Positions 48,037-60,050 are shown, counted from the first letter of the stretch. The stretch is DNA of 64,000 nt from Cylicocyclus nassatus (GCA_958299035.1 CATQJL010000223.1:15223742-15287741), one strand, 5' to 3'. The notes: generated by a model not told the origin, from the letters alone. Numbers and translations are program-made.

Positions 48037-48276
48037 TTATCCATCTCTTTTCAACCCCCTAAACGCATCGTACCTCTTTCTTTTCTTGCAAACATCGTAT
48101 CCATGATTTGCATTCCTTTTCTGACAATATTGAAGGTGTTTTTTAATGTCTAAAAAGTCGACAAATATTGTAATTGGTTGGCCGTCATCATTTTTGTACT
48201 CCGCATGGATGTAGGCGCTCGGGCGAGTGGAGCAGTCTAGAGGAAGCCAGATTCGTTTTGCAGAGGTTTCCTTCAA
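48037..48276 (-). CDS. Candidate exon, unrecognised Cys- and Lys-rich frame
   Basis: An open minus-strand stretch reads AKRIWLPLDCSTRPSAYIHA, then DGQPITIFVDFLDIKK, with YCQKR and DVCKKRKRYDAF before a stop. Composition looks protein-like. The copy A equivalent (29340-29570) has several single-base indels, two of them compensating, and an early stop. No good TTTCAG acceptor is visible at its upstream end and no family is recognised, so coding status is unproven. Confidence 0.3.
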   Translation of the reverse strand: MKETSAKRIWLPLDCSTRPSAYIHAEYKNDDGQPITIFVDFLDIKKHLQYCQKRNANHGYDVCKKRKRYDAFRGLKRDG

Positions 48277-49322
48277 AATAATCTAATCCAGTCTAGCAAT
48301 CGTAGTCAATAAAACCCGAGTGGTGTACTTCAACTTTGAAGTAAAACGCCTTTCTTGTTCTACGTTGAAAATGAGTAGACTCTTAGGAATCTGGGTGTTT
48401 AGTCTATAAAATAATGCTCATTATGCCTTTAACAAACTTCATTTCCTCAATCAATCAGTTTGGGCCCGAACATAGTTTTAATAAACCGAAAAGGTACTAC
48501 AAAATCATATGGTTAACAGTTACCAGCTCGATGCTCAGTCAAATTAAGCTAGCTTTGTTCAAGTTCCGACATCACTTTATTTTTCCTTTTGACCACTTTT
48601 CACACAAAGCAGCGCTAGATTACCTATTAACTATCTGGATCGTCACATGCATATGAGTCAAGAGGCTAAGCAGTGGATGAACGTTCAAACTGCTATGCTC
48701 AATCTTACAATACCATGGCCGCATCACACGTTTCGCTGTTTTAGCCATGCGCTGCATATAACAGCAGCCTAATCTCCGCAATATTTGGTTCATGTTTTAA
48801 TGACAGAGATTTCATCTATACACCATTCTAGAAAGTGTACTTCTTCTGTAAGCACAGAAGAAAAGCTGACAAACTAAGAGAATGATCCATTCGCGCTGTT
48901 TTTCGACGGAACTTTCGACGAAGTTAAGCAGGAATGGTAGAAATATTGGACCATCGAGAGGTGTTCATCCGAGAAGCTTACTTATTGCTTTCCGACCTCA
49001 TATGCTGATTAATCGAGAGTTCTACTTGGAGACAGAAGATCGCATACGTCATCTTTTGGTTTGTTGTGATAAGCCAAGCAGAGGAGTTTCTTGCGCTTTT
49101 CATTGTGCACACACGATGTTACGCAAAAAAAACCAATTTGCAATAATAACGGAAAGATCAAGGAAGCCACGATGGTGAGATAAGCCAAAAAGGAAAAGTT
49201 GGAGAAATGTACAAAAAATATTGCTCGATTTTCAAGTGTATGGTCCGCAAACAAAGACATGCATCTGTGTTACCATGTTGAGCCAACTCCAAAAAGCTTT
49301 ATTGAAAACACCAGAAATCATT

Positions 49323-50916
49323 TCAAGACAGTACTTGTGGGTAATAGTGGGGATAATAATACATGGTGATCCACTGATCGTCGTAGAGCCTATAGATTCC
49401 ATGATCAGCGATCCAGCTGTAAGAGTCGAAGCACCTTTTTGCATCACTCCTTCGAGTACTAAACGAACAATTAGTCGTAACTTTGAATATGATGCACTGT
49501 CTAAAGTAATCATTACAAAGATTGTCTTATACATTACTTACATAACCTTGTGCCCGTCAACACTAACTTCCACTTCACCGATCAAAAAAGGATCAAGGTG
49601 ATAAAGTTTTTCGTCGAACTCCTTATTGCTAGGTCTTTGCTGAAAGAGTTTTCTTAGTATTAGTATCAAAAATGCTTTTATAAGCTCCAGGGATCTCGCA
49701 TGCTCACATGACTGAGCGTATGAGATTGGTGGATCTCAAATATTTGTCAAATTTCGCCCTTAAACGCATTTTGAGCTGGTTATTACAAAGAAAGTGAAAC
49801 AATGGTGTCGAAACTTTGGCGATTATCTGAATGACAACGAAAAGAATCAGTAAGTGAACATAGCTACTATGAGGAAGAAATTTTCGAATGACTTTGAAAC
49901 GTCTGTTTTTTTCAGGCAATAATTTGACTCCAAGAACGGTAAACTTCCGGCACAGTATATTATTATTTAAATAACTATCCAATTCAATAGCATAAATGAT
50001 ACAGAAAATCTTTATCAGTTGGCACAAAACAGCGCTGAGCTTCTTAGCGTTATACACATTTCTTACAAGGGAGAGATATTTGATGAACGTGGTATTTTGA
50101 GGTGAAATTAACACTGGCAAATGCGTCTTGAAACGCTGTTTTTGAATCTATAATCATTATCTGCTGTGCGGCTTCTTGAACGAAGTCAAGGACTTTTTCC
50201 AAATCAAACGAGATTTAGGGAGTGCGAATTGTCAGTATCCAAGCTTCTTAAACTGTGATATATCGAAAACACTTTCCCTGAGCTTGAAGTAAAGCTTCAT
50301 ATTGTTCAGACACTTTCGCGGCCATAAATGTAAAACTAGCGCAAGTGAACATTTTAACAATATTAGTAAATTGTTTCACCGAAACAGTGCAGATTTTGGT
50401 GGCAAGGAAATGTTCATAACTTCTTTCGGAAGAAGCACAGCAGATGTTGAGGGCAGAATTGAAATCAGCGCTTTAAGATGCGTTTGATGATGCAAGTTTC
50501 ATTTCAAAGCCAAGGTCACCCAGTATCCTCCCCTTGTTAGATTTGTCAACCCTTACTTTTAAAAGATTGCGGTGCACGTTTTGCTCTGAATATAAATTCT
50601 ATCACCTGCAACTTCTTATTCTCAACGTCTTTTTATACAGAAATCTCTTCGTTATATCTGAACTCTTCTTGTATCTCGAACTCCGCAAAAACACTCACCT
50701 TATTGTCCTTTATCGCATAAGAGGTGCAAAAATACGTTACTGGGCTCTCTCTTGCTGGTTGTGTATGGCGCACACCGAGCACGATATGGTAACGACCTTT
50801 AGAATCGTAGGTGAGCAAAGGTCCTTTGAGCTGTAAAATGGTTTTCTATAATTTTTTATAGCAATATCTTGACATTTTTTTACATTTCAAAAGCACCTTC
50901 TTTCTTGCCAATTCGA
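49323..50916 (-). CDS. Gene C copy B, 3' part, unrecognised protein
   Basis: Not recognised. Exons in coding order: possible microexon 50897-50916 (ELARKK), x1 50699-50830 (44 codons, LKGPLLTYDSKGRYHIVLGV), x2 49542-49639 (DPFLIGEVEVSVDGHKV), x3 49323-49500 ending in TGA. Junction phases fit (0, 0, 2) with TTTTACAG, CTTTCAG and CTTTAG acceptors and GTGAGT and GTAAGT donors. x3 has spaced Cys residues and an aromatic-rich end (YSWIADHGIYRLYDDQW, YYYPHYYP). This pattern suggests an extracellular domain, but no signal peptide exon was found. Upstream exons probably lie in 50.9-53.9 kb. Copy A (30762-32328) carries a frameshift and a stop. Exon x1 and flanks are identical in both copies. Confidence 0.6.
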
Positions 50917-51310
50917 CTGAAATATTTGCGCGGAAAGGTCCAAGAAAAAAGTGTATTTTGGAATTAGGCTCGTCAAGTCAATCTTTGGAAATAGTTTGAC
51001 TTTACTGGAGGACTCGCTAAGTGGAGTGCTTGCAAGCATTTTTGCAATAACACTTAGAAACGTTCAAAAAAAATTCACAATTTATGGTGTTCGGAAATGC
51101 AGAGCGCCGTCCTTTTTGTGCTTTGGCCAAGCGATATGCTTAGCTTATCAGTATACTAAAGACCATCATATTACAGACGCTTGGAGACACGAGCCAAATT
51201 AGGTTTTTAAAAATGAAGCGGAAAAAGCAATGCATCTTCGCCAACTTTTCAGTCTTATATATAAGTAATCAAGATAATTTATAAGTGAGGTAAAATAACA
51301 TAGTTGCAAG

Positions 51311-52275
51311 CAGGGTCAAGCGTGGGGTGCGGCACGCCACACCTGGGGGGTCCTATTGAAGAGTCAAAAGGGGAGGAGATCGTAGTTGGGTAATCTGATA
51401 ATAGTGATAACATGATATTCGTATCCTATACATAATTAGCATGTCAAATAACCCTCTGTAGACAAAGTGTGAGCGAATTCTGAAGATTCAAGATACTCGG
51501 CTACCTAAGTGAAATGGTCAAATTTCAACATGGTTAACTTTGTTTCAAAGGTGAATTAGCTATCCGTTTTTGCACTCAAGACAAAGCACTACTCCATTTT
51601 GTCCACCTCAGGAATCCCGCTTCAGAAGACCTCCAAACTGTGGAATTAGAAGCCAACCAAAATCTTATTTTTCCCATTTTTCGCTTTTGATCGCTGTGCT
51701 TTCACCAAATATTACTCAGAGTTAAGAAGATAAATCAGGCTCCAAACAGTCCTATGGAATCTACAAAGTTTAGGCTATCGATTCATATAAATATTGTCCG
51801 ATTCCATAGGACTGTTTGGAGCCTGATTCGTCTTCTTAGCTCTGAGTAATATTTGGTGAAAGCACAGCGATCAAAAGCGAAAAATGGAAAAAATGAGATT
51901 TTGGTTGGCTTCTAATTCCACAGTTTGGAGGTCTTCTGAAGCGGGATTCCTGAGGTGGACAAAAAAGGAGTAGTGCTTTGTCTTGGGTGCAAAAACGGAT
52001 AGCTAATTCACCTTTGAAACAAAGTTAACCATGTTGAAATTTGACCATTTCACTTAGGTAGCCTAGTATCTTGAATCTTCAGAATTCGCTCACACTTTGT
52101 CTGCAGGGGTTATTTGACATGCTAATTATGGATATGTTGCCCATTATGTTTGACAGGGCCTTCAAGTAATGTTATCTTAAGTGTATAGTTCAGGGGGGGG
52201 GGGTCTTATTAAGACAGCAATCAGGGGGGGGGGCCGTAACCAGCGATCGTGTGCCACACCCCTTGCTTGAACCTG
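51311..52275. mobile_element. Large hAT-like foldback (CAGGGTCAAGC family), copy B only
   Basis: It begins CAGGGTCAAGCGTGGGGTGC and ends GTGCCACACCCCTTGCTTGAACCTG. The flanks GTTGCAAG (51303-51310) and GTTGCAAA (52276-52283) form a near-perfect 8-bp duplication. Copy A has the empty site ATAGTTGCATGTTTG (about 32797). The long arms hold a second inner palindrome (CCAAATATTACTCAGAG inverted, 51704-51860). G runs near 52193-52203 and 52226-52234. Confidence 0.88.
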
Positions 52276-52283
52276 GTTGCAAA

Positions 52284-54319
52284 TTTGATCAAATTTTGTA
52301 ATTTCCTTAGTTTTCGAAACATTTACGGACTCCAATCAACAGGAGGAAGTTTTGCGTGTGTACAGCAGTTCTTGTAGTTTTTCAAAGTAAAAGCAGCTTA
52401 ATACAAGATACTCTACAATGATCTGATGCTATATGTGTGCTACATGCGAATGGAAGACAACAACAGAGTCAAACATTTTTTGCTTATAGTTGATTTAGTT
52501 TATATCAGAGACCATTACTGGATTGCATGTGGGATTATAATATAAATGAACTAAGGCTGAGTTCCCCATTTTGAGAAAGTGTACTGGAGTTTGTCTACAA
52601 GGTCGATCTCAAAAGTACAGACAAAAACCCTACTTTTTTCTGACTATTCAGTGTAAATGTCCCCCGACATTCCTTTGCCATATTGCAATTGGTGTCAGTC
52701 CTGTAAAAAAAGCCTGTCACATCTACGAATCAAAGACCAAAATGTGGTAAAATCGTCAAGATGAGTTTGAAGGTAAAGCAAATGCACTGTACGTTGAAGC
52801 ACGTACATACTCCAAATACTTTGGTCACCATCGAACAATAGAACCTATGATCGCGTATGATCAGCTGCACAAATTCGCCCATATCACAGTAGGCTGAGCG
52901 TACGCGAACGTATTTGGCGCGGCTGCCACAACGGTAGGCGGCCTAGGATTAGCGTCAGCACTTGCTGACTCATGTTGTAGACAGCCGCTCGCGCCACGCT
53001 CGCGGGCATTCAGCTTACAACGATGCGGGCGACTACGTGCATTCGACTATACAAAGAGCTATGGCCGCGCAGAAAAATCATTTCATGCATTGGTTTCTGA
53101 GTGTTGAAGAGTTGCTGATCTGCACAGATAAAGTATTGCTACAAAGTTTGTTTATGGGTGCATTAGAGTGGTAGAGTGATTTTTCTTTCTAGATGTGTGG
53201 GACTCTACATTTGAGATGCTCAGCCTTTCTTCTCAATCAAGGGATTGGCCATAGGTTGCCGGCAACTGTTCCACGCTTGCTAATGCTGCTGGAGTTGTCG
53301 CTTAGAAAGCGCATATCAGAGACTACTACGAGGTCCTGTAACGACCGTCAAACTCGGTAACCGTTGCCTGCAGCCTATGGCCTTCCCTAAAGGGTACAGT
53401 TGTGGTCAAACTTGAACAACAATGTTCCTAAGCAAAAAAGGGTAAGAAAAGCACGACCATATGGTGCCAGGACCGAACTCAGCCGAAAAAATTTGCTGTT
53501 GCACATGTGCAGAGAAACCTGCAAGCGAGTTCAACAAGATTATGGTAGACTCAAGCAAAAGAATAGGTGCACATGCTCTGGGACGATACTGGGTTGCCCC
53601 AAGATGGTTTTTTTACACCTAATTCTTCTTGATCACTGCATGGTACTATGACAATAATTCGAACATTTTCCCCAAGACGAATAGCTTCATGCGGGCTTTT
53701 TTGGAAACTCCCCTATCAAGAATCTTCAAGAATCTGTTTACGCAATGTCAATTCAAACTCTATTAGATGTATTTGGAATTTAAAGAGACTAAGCCTGCAC
53801 CGTTTCAGTCGACAAATCATTTTTTAGCTTATACAAGCTCCATTTCACATGAGAGAAAGCGTATAACCTTATCGCTCAAAGCTAAACTGTGAAACTTGAG
53901 CAACCCACCATGCAGCGTCGATAATTCTATTATTATCGTCCGTGTGGTATATCGTAACTGAGTCAATGATCAGTCTTTGATATCCTTGTGTATGTATATC
54001 TTTGCACGCTTTTTCTGGCTTCAGCGAATACTAAAAGTATTTGTTGTACGACATGTATTTTACATACGTCGAGGGCAGTGTCGCATGTAGATCTTGCATA
54101 AGAATTCTAAAATATGTTACAGCTGAATTACACTGAGGCCTTTATAGACCAAGGCAATGTATCCTTGTGTATATTTCCTCGGTACTAAATTAAAACCGAA
54201 ACGAAGAGATCTCTTATAGGCGAATGAACTGACAAAAAGTTGACACTCATTTGCGGATTGGCTTTTATTCTCCTTGTATCTTAGCTTGATAAAAAGTGAA
54301 AGTAAATTGAGGATCTAAA
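52284..54319. other. Upstream flank of gene C copy B
   Basis: Aligned to about 32800-35180 of copy A. The block 52985-53062 is nearly identical between copies. The block 53410-53640 keeps an open plus-strand frame (RKARPYGAR, RVQQDYGRLKQK). No complete gene can be drawn. Confidence 0.45.
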
Positions 54320-54334
54320 AAGGCGTGTAAATGA

Positions 54335-54751
54335 AAATCAAAATAAAAAATATAAAAAATATAAATATATAAAAATATAAAAATATAAAAATAAATAAAA
54401 TAAAATATAAATATATAAAAATATAAAAATATAAAAATATAAATAAAAAAAATCAGTGTCGTCCGTCCGCAACATCTCTGCGGCTATCGTCCGCTGCTCC
54501 TGCGGACCACTAACATCCTCATCACGGTGGATCAACGGTTGGTTCCTTCTGCCAGCGTGCCTCTCTGTACGTTGTGCATAAGACGAGGTCTAGACTCGAT
54601 AAGTACGGAGATGACGTTTGGCGGCGTAGTTTTACAGGTCAGGACTGCAATCATCTTTCAGACCTCCGAAGAAGACGACCTTGTCGAAACGTTAGGTCAA
54701 TAAAGATACCAACGTACTACTCTGGGCTTGGCAGAACATCTATTACAATTT
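54335..54751. mobile_element. 417-bp insertion with 15-bp target duplication, AT-repeat at one end
   Basis: It is bordered by AAGGCGTGTAAATGA (54320-54334 and 54752-54766). The left third is an ATATAAAA microsatellite (about 54340-54452). The rest is mixed sequence ending near a motif GACCTTGTCGAAACGTTAGG followed by TCAATAAA. A long target duplication fits a retrotransposed element (LINE, SINE or Penelope-like 3' end). Copy A shows a single uninterrupted site. Family not established. Confidence 0.65.
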
Positions 54752-54844
54752 AAGGCGTGTAAATGATTTTAGCAGCTCACTAGATATAAATCTTAATTTG
54801 TCGGTTAGAATATGTTCTGATGGGTTTTTAGATTAGAGCCATAA

Positions 54845-55033
54845 GGCCTCGGACAGAGTTCATCCGATTCAATCGCCGCGCTTTCCATGCATTTTCATTT
54901 TACATTCAAAAATTTCGGGCTGAAAAAGTATTACAACCGAAATGCAAGCTGGTCGGCATGCCATGAACTCGTAACAGTTGTCTTGTCGCAATTGAACTGC
55001 GACGATCAAATCGCGTTAACTCTGCCTGAGGCC
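54845..55033. mobile_element. GATCGTCGCGATT-family MITE
   Basis: The left end GGCCTCGGACAGAGTTCATC and the right end GTTAACTCTGCCTGAGGCC are inverted. Internal GCGACGATCAAATCGCG matches the family at 17691 and 34739. 189 bp; TAA on the left, GAA on the right. Confidence 0.75.
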
Positions 55034-55076
55034 GAAAAGAATTTTAGGGGGTGTGGGCCGATTTGCACAACAGTTG

Positions 55077-55451
55077 AAGGCAGTGTCCAGGCAAATCTGG
55101 GCATATGGGTTTTTTGCCTGAAAACTGATGGGGAGGGGGGGGGGGGGGGGAGGGTCCAGCTAAAGCACTGCCCAAACCGCATCGCAAATGATTCAACGAC
55201 TAAGAAATCCATCTTCAAACACTCCGCGGGTGCGCCGTGATCGTAATACTCGGGATGGGTTCAGCGCGAATTAAAGTGAGGGAAGGGAAGTCGTTTTCGG
55301 GTTGCTGCCACGGCGCAGGCGCGGGGTTTTTGGAAACGGATTTCCCAGCCGTGAGTGAACAATTTCTGCCCCTTGAGCGACTTAGTTAGGGCCTCCTCAT
55401 CAATTTCCGGGCGAACAACCCATGCGACCAGATTTGCCTGGACACTGCCTT
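55077..55451. mobile_element. MITE (AAGGCAG family)
   Basis: The terminal repeats AAGGCAGTGTCCAGGCAAAT and ATTTGCCTGGACACTGCCTT enclose 375 bp. Length and ends match the intronic element at 27104-27481. It contains a 15-base G tract around 55136-55151. Confidence 0.8.
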
Positions 55452-55499
55452 CAAAAGCAGTGTCCGGGCAAAAACTCGATTTTTATTCACTTACCCGAG

Positions 55500-58490
55500 A
55501 CTATCGCTGATAATGCTGAATTCAAAAATCTATATTAGAAGGTGCGAAGGTGGCCATAACATGCGTTTTCCAAAGCCTTACTTAGAAATAGGAGTGTTCT
55601 CGTTAAGGCTAGGACGCAGAGTCGCTGCGGGATCCTACAACTTTAACTGCGGCAGCATGCGCACTCTGCCGCAGAGGGGAATGCAAACAGGTGAAGAGCC
55701 CTGTCTCAGGGTGTCCCAATTTCCGGTCATATATCTTGGCTGCCGTTAGACATTATGGCCTCGCGCTTGCGCGATGGTATGTTCGAGGGCTCACTTGCGC
55801 ATGGGTGAAATCCCACAACTCGCTTGTCCGGACAGTGCCTAAAAGTTGCCAGAGCATTTCCATATAGGACCACAACTGCAGGAACTTCTTCCCACTTGCG
55901 CTTCGTCTTACTCATGGTGACTGATACTGCCTTGTTTGAAAATCCATACTAAAGGACGATCTTATGACCAGGAATGGTATCCACGAAAGTCCCCGTGAAA
56001 TGGGCTTTTCGTGCGAATAAAATGGACTTAGTCCATGCGGTACGATAAGATATCGCATTTGCGAATCCATTCATTCTATACAAAAATGCTTAGGCAAACC
56101 TTTCTCCAACTTGTCTCAACCTGTTTGCTCACTTTTCCAAACTCATTTCCATCAAGTGGTCGATATTTGACTAGGCTGACCTAACATCACGAGAACAGTT
56201 ACGTTGATATTCTTTTCTTTCCCACTTCGTTACACCCCTCAAAGTGCCATTTATTATCGATGACTAGGCATATAAATTTCTCCCAAAACTAAAATTCATG
56301 TAAAATCCAGGCCTTCGCTTTTCAAGACTTCTATGAATCTGCATTAAATTAAATTCGTAAGTAGAGCTTTGTGCAGAAAGCAAACTTTGGCTGGACTTGC
56401 ACTGCAATCTGTGAATTAGAATGCTTATTAGGAAACCTACTACACTACAACCCAAAAAGTTTTTTTTTTAATTTGGAAAAACTATGAATTTGCAAAAGAC
56501 TTCGCAAATGTACTACTTTAGCTCTTCTTTGTCTTTCAGCGTTAATGTTTATATCTCTAAGAAGTTAAATGTACGGACTATTGCTAAAGAAATTATTCAC
56601 AATTTTTCTTGCTAGCTAGCGGCACTTCATTAATTCTTGCTACCAAACTTAAAATCGCGTTTGAAATTTTGTCTTTGAGGTTCGGTTTTACGAGAATAGT
56701 CAAAAGATAGCTTCTGAGTAATTGTATTAAAACGCAAATCTTTTTTACTTTCAAACACAAATCATAAATTTAGTTTTGGTTGATGATTTGGAGAGTTAAC
56801 AAACGTTATACGATTTACATAGGAATATTCGCATCGACCTAATATTTGGAAGCATTTGAGTTAGTTAACGAATATTTAGGTGAATTTTACCTCCTTCCAT
56901 GAGTTTTACAGCATTTATATGACTTTAGAAAGAAACTTATTTCAGACTTTATAAAAGACATGAAACTTTTTCCACTCTCCTGTTACCTCAAAATAGGCTA
57001 AGGAGCACATTCTCAAAAAATCGCAACCAAAAATATGCAAAAAGGTCAAGAATGGACTTGCTGCTGGGAGTAAAATGGGTCCATTTAAAATGGAGGTAAA
57101 TCTCATTTTGCCCCATTCTAAATGGACTTTTGACGTCATCTTTCGCAAGCGAGAGCTCAGGTAGCTCATTTTCATTTCACCGCATTGCCTCGTGGTTGCG
57201 ATGGGAGAAAATTTTTGGATAACGCGAGCGAAAGCACATTCCGACCACTCTTCATCGCCAACGAGTAAAATGGGGCTTGAAAGTCCATTTTCCTCCATAA
57301 AGGACTTTCGTGGATATCATTCCAGAGTTGAGCAAAAGGTCAAGCACAAGTCGTTCGGAAACGACCCCCCCCCTTCCAGGAAAGCCCCAAACGACCCCCT
57401 CTTAATCCTCTCCACCTCCGGAACCCCAGAGTGTGACACTCTGGAGAAGACGGTCTGTCTTGCAGAGTTTTTGAATTTTACTAGACTGTATGATCGCTTT
57501 TCTGATTGCACATTACAAGTACACGCAATTTGACGGTAGATTTTGATGTGAATCGCCCTACTGAACGAGCCAGAATTTCCCCAGGTGTAGTATTTTGCTC
57601 CGAATTTTCACTGAGGCAGAAGAGGCTACGAGCTCAATATTCATACCAGGAATGGACTGGTTTCTGAATTTTGAAGACAAGTTAAGTAGGTCAGGCGCAA
57701 GGCTACAAAAGCTCAGGCGGCCTGACCTTTTGAGGGGATGCGCCTGACCCCATTAACTTTATCTCCGAAGACGCTTTTTCATCCAAGTTTTATGTATTTA
57801 GCTAGCACAAACCTCGAACATTCTACAGTAGGTGTTTGAGCTTAACTCGACTTGTTTCGGCTTTGTGGTAATCCGCGGAGTTGACTCACTCAAGGTGAAA
57901 AACCCGATGTTTGGAATATTGGCAGTACTTCCTGATCCACTATTTAAAAGCGATATGAATTCTAATTTCTAGTATAGACTGATAGGGAACATTACATAAA
58001 AAAGCTGACTTCTTTCACTTTTGAAACCAAGTTAATCATGTATGAATTTTAGGCTTTTTAGAAGATAGAAAACGCTAGAAAATGTATAGGTAATAATGTA
58101 GTGCTAGTAGAGGTGATTTGATACGTTAATAACGGAAACTATGCTCAATTTACACAGCAAGTTTTTTTAGTGACCTTATTAGTGTAAGGTAAGGGTGGAG
58201 AATTAAAATTTGGCTGAAACTTCGATGTAGTCGATGTAGTCAATCAAAATGCTGGTCACGACAGTCATTTCTTCAATGCTAAGTTGTGATATGCATCGGT
58301 CTAAAGCTTTTCTTCTTCAGCTTACTCGGTCGTACTATTTCGTTTTGAGCGAATTCGATTCTTGATTACGACCCCCCCCCCTCAGTCTTACCGCCAATAC
58401 GACCCCTAGGTCGGGTGCGCCTGACCTCAACCTCAACCCTGCTTATGACACAAGTTCTTGGCGATTGCAGGAGACAAATCGCAGTTAACT
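55500..58490. other. No supportable gene
   Basis: About 3 kb of AT-rich sequence with small inverted repeats. Near 57060-57300, AAAATGGG and AAAGTCCATTT motifs occur in both orientations, probably a decayed DNA element. A single-base C run lies near 58372. Open frames up to about 118 codons (56942-57533, both strands) lie inside the inverted region and show no motif. Confidence 0.5.
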
Positions 58491-58616
58491 TATGTGTAAG
58501 CCCCAGGGTCAAGCGTGGGGTGTGGCACGTCACACCTGGGGGCCGTAAAGGGGTCAGGAAGAGGGGAGGGGTCGTTGTCGAGGTGATAGTGATGTTAGCG
58601 ACATTTGTCATTCAAA

Positions 58617-59400
58617 CAATCATCATGACTTATAATAAAGTGCTATGCGTCTGTCTTTTTGTGCGTGTGTGTGTGTTTGTCTGTCTGTCGCGAAATTCAT
58701 AGAAGGAGCTGCAGCCAAGCTATCGAGCTACAATTTTGCACAGCATACCGCATCAACATGTAGGTCCGCCATGCACAATGACGAGCCGGTTCAATAAACA
58801 AAACTACAACACAACTAGCTAAACAACGCTAATTTGACTTTAGGCAAAATCGTGATTTGCCTGACTAAGTCTGCACTTCACGAATTCTGGCCCAACGTGT
58901 CCAAAAGGTTTGTTTTTCTGCGAAAACAGCGCGAAAAAGTGGTGATTGCGTAGATAGTCAATTTGGCAACGTTTCACCTTGAAATTTATTAAAATTTTTG
59001 CACAGAAATGTAGCTCAAAGTGACTATTTTCCTTGTGACGACTATCAAGCCAAAACAAGTTCAGTAATCCATTCAAACTCGTACTTTTTCCTTTGCGAAG
59101 AAGTTTTTCTTCTCAAATTTACCGATCTTACATGGAAATGCTTCTAGAATGAACAGTTGTTTACGATTCATTTGTGATGATCAGCATCGCATGGTGAGTT
59201 TCAAAGCCATCATTATGCGAACATGAGAAAGGCATACGGATATTAGAGAGTGCGAACCCAGGGCCCGGCACGAGTCGGTTTCTAGGGTTTTTGAAAACGA
59301 AGTCTCTCCAAAGTTTCGATAATTATACGAAGTTATAATTATTACCAGTGCGTCACCTCTGCTTCGCAGAGGCTCGCACTGGCCTTACATTCTGTATGCC
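58617..59400 (+). repeat. Repeat family R1 with (TG)n/(TCTG)n core, copy 1
   Basis: CTTATAATAAAGTGCTATGC, a TG-rich microsatellite near 58662-58690, then CGCGAAATTCATAGAAGG and GGAGCTGCAGCCAAG. It is over 60 percent similar by eye to 61790-62486 for several hundred bases. The right end carries the hairpin CCTCTGCTTCGCAGAGG at 59358-59374. Confidence 0.7.
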
Positions 59401-59726
59401 TTACTAAATCCCGCATAATTTTGACAGTGAAACTCACCGCGTTATGCAGGCTATCACGAATGATTTGTAAACAGCTACTCATTCCTAGAGCTTTTTGTGC
59501 GAGATCGGTAATTTCACGTGGATGAAACTTTTCTCAGAAGAATAAATGCAAATTTGAATAGGTTTGCGGACTTCTCATGGCTTGGTAGTCGCCTTAACGG
59601 TAATAGTAATCGTGGGCTGCATCTCTGTGCAAAAATCTTCTCAAATGATCACGTAAAATCGTGGTAAATTGAACATTTACGCACTGATACTTTTTGGCGC
59701 CATTTTCGTAAAGTAACCAACTTTAG

Positions 59727-60050
59727 TTGCATTTTTTTGGGCTGAAGTTCACGGCTTGTACATTAGCTTGTCAAACATATCCACGACTTTGCAAAAAGAT
59801 TATATACGGACCCAATTTTGCTGGTCAGAAGTTAAGTAGACCCGTTCCGCGCGCAATTTCTAGGGGATCCACTCACTGGATCCGCCTGTGCTTTTGCACA
59901 ATGGACTTTCCTGCTGCTAGGATCTGTTATGCAAAATTTGGGCTCAAAAGGTTGGCTGGAACTCTCCCTACGAATTTCGTAACGGACAGACAGACAGACA
60001 CACACACAAAAAAACGTAAACAACCCTTAGCCCGTTATTATAAGTTATGA
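59727..60050 (-). repeat. Repeat family R1, copy 2 (inverted)
   Basis: Reading minus: ATAACTTATAATAACGGGCT, a TG/TCTG microsatellite (59988-60009), then CGAAATTCGTAGGGAGAG and CCAGCCAA. Matches copies 1 and 3 in the opposite direction. Its plus-strand open frame is a by-product. Confidence 0.68.

Larger units (their letters stand above)
37145..54785. repeat. Segmental duplication, copy B
   Basis: Partner of 9880-35215 in direct orientation. Insertions private to B lie at 39167-39408, 42748-43473, 44048-44199, 51311-52275 and 54335-54751. The truncated oxygenase at its left edge shows the breakpoint fell inside that gene, between exons 3 and 4. Confidence 0.88.

Noticed and set aside
56942..57533. 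Overlapping open frames of 118 and 113 codons
   Set aside because: They sit within an inverted-repeat relic and show no recognisable domain.
59727..60050. 107-codon plus frame
   Set aside because: It is the reverse side of repeat family R1, including its TG microsatellite.
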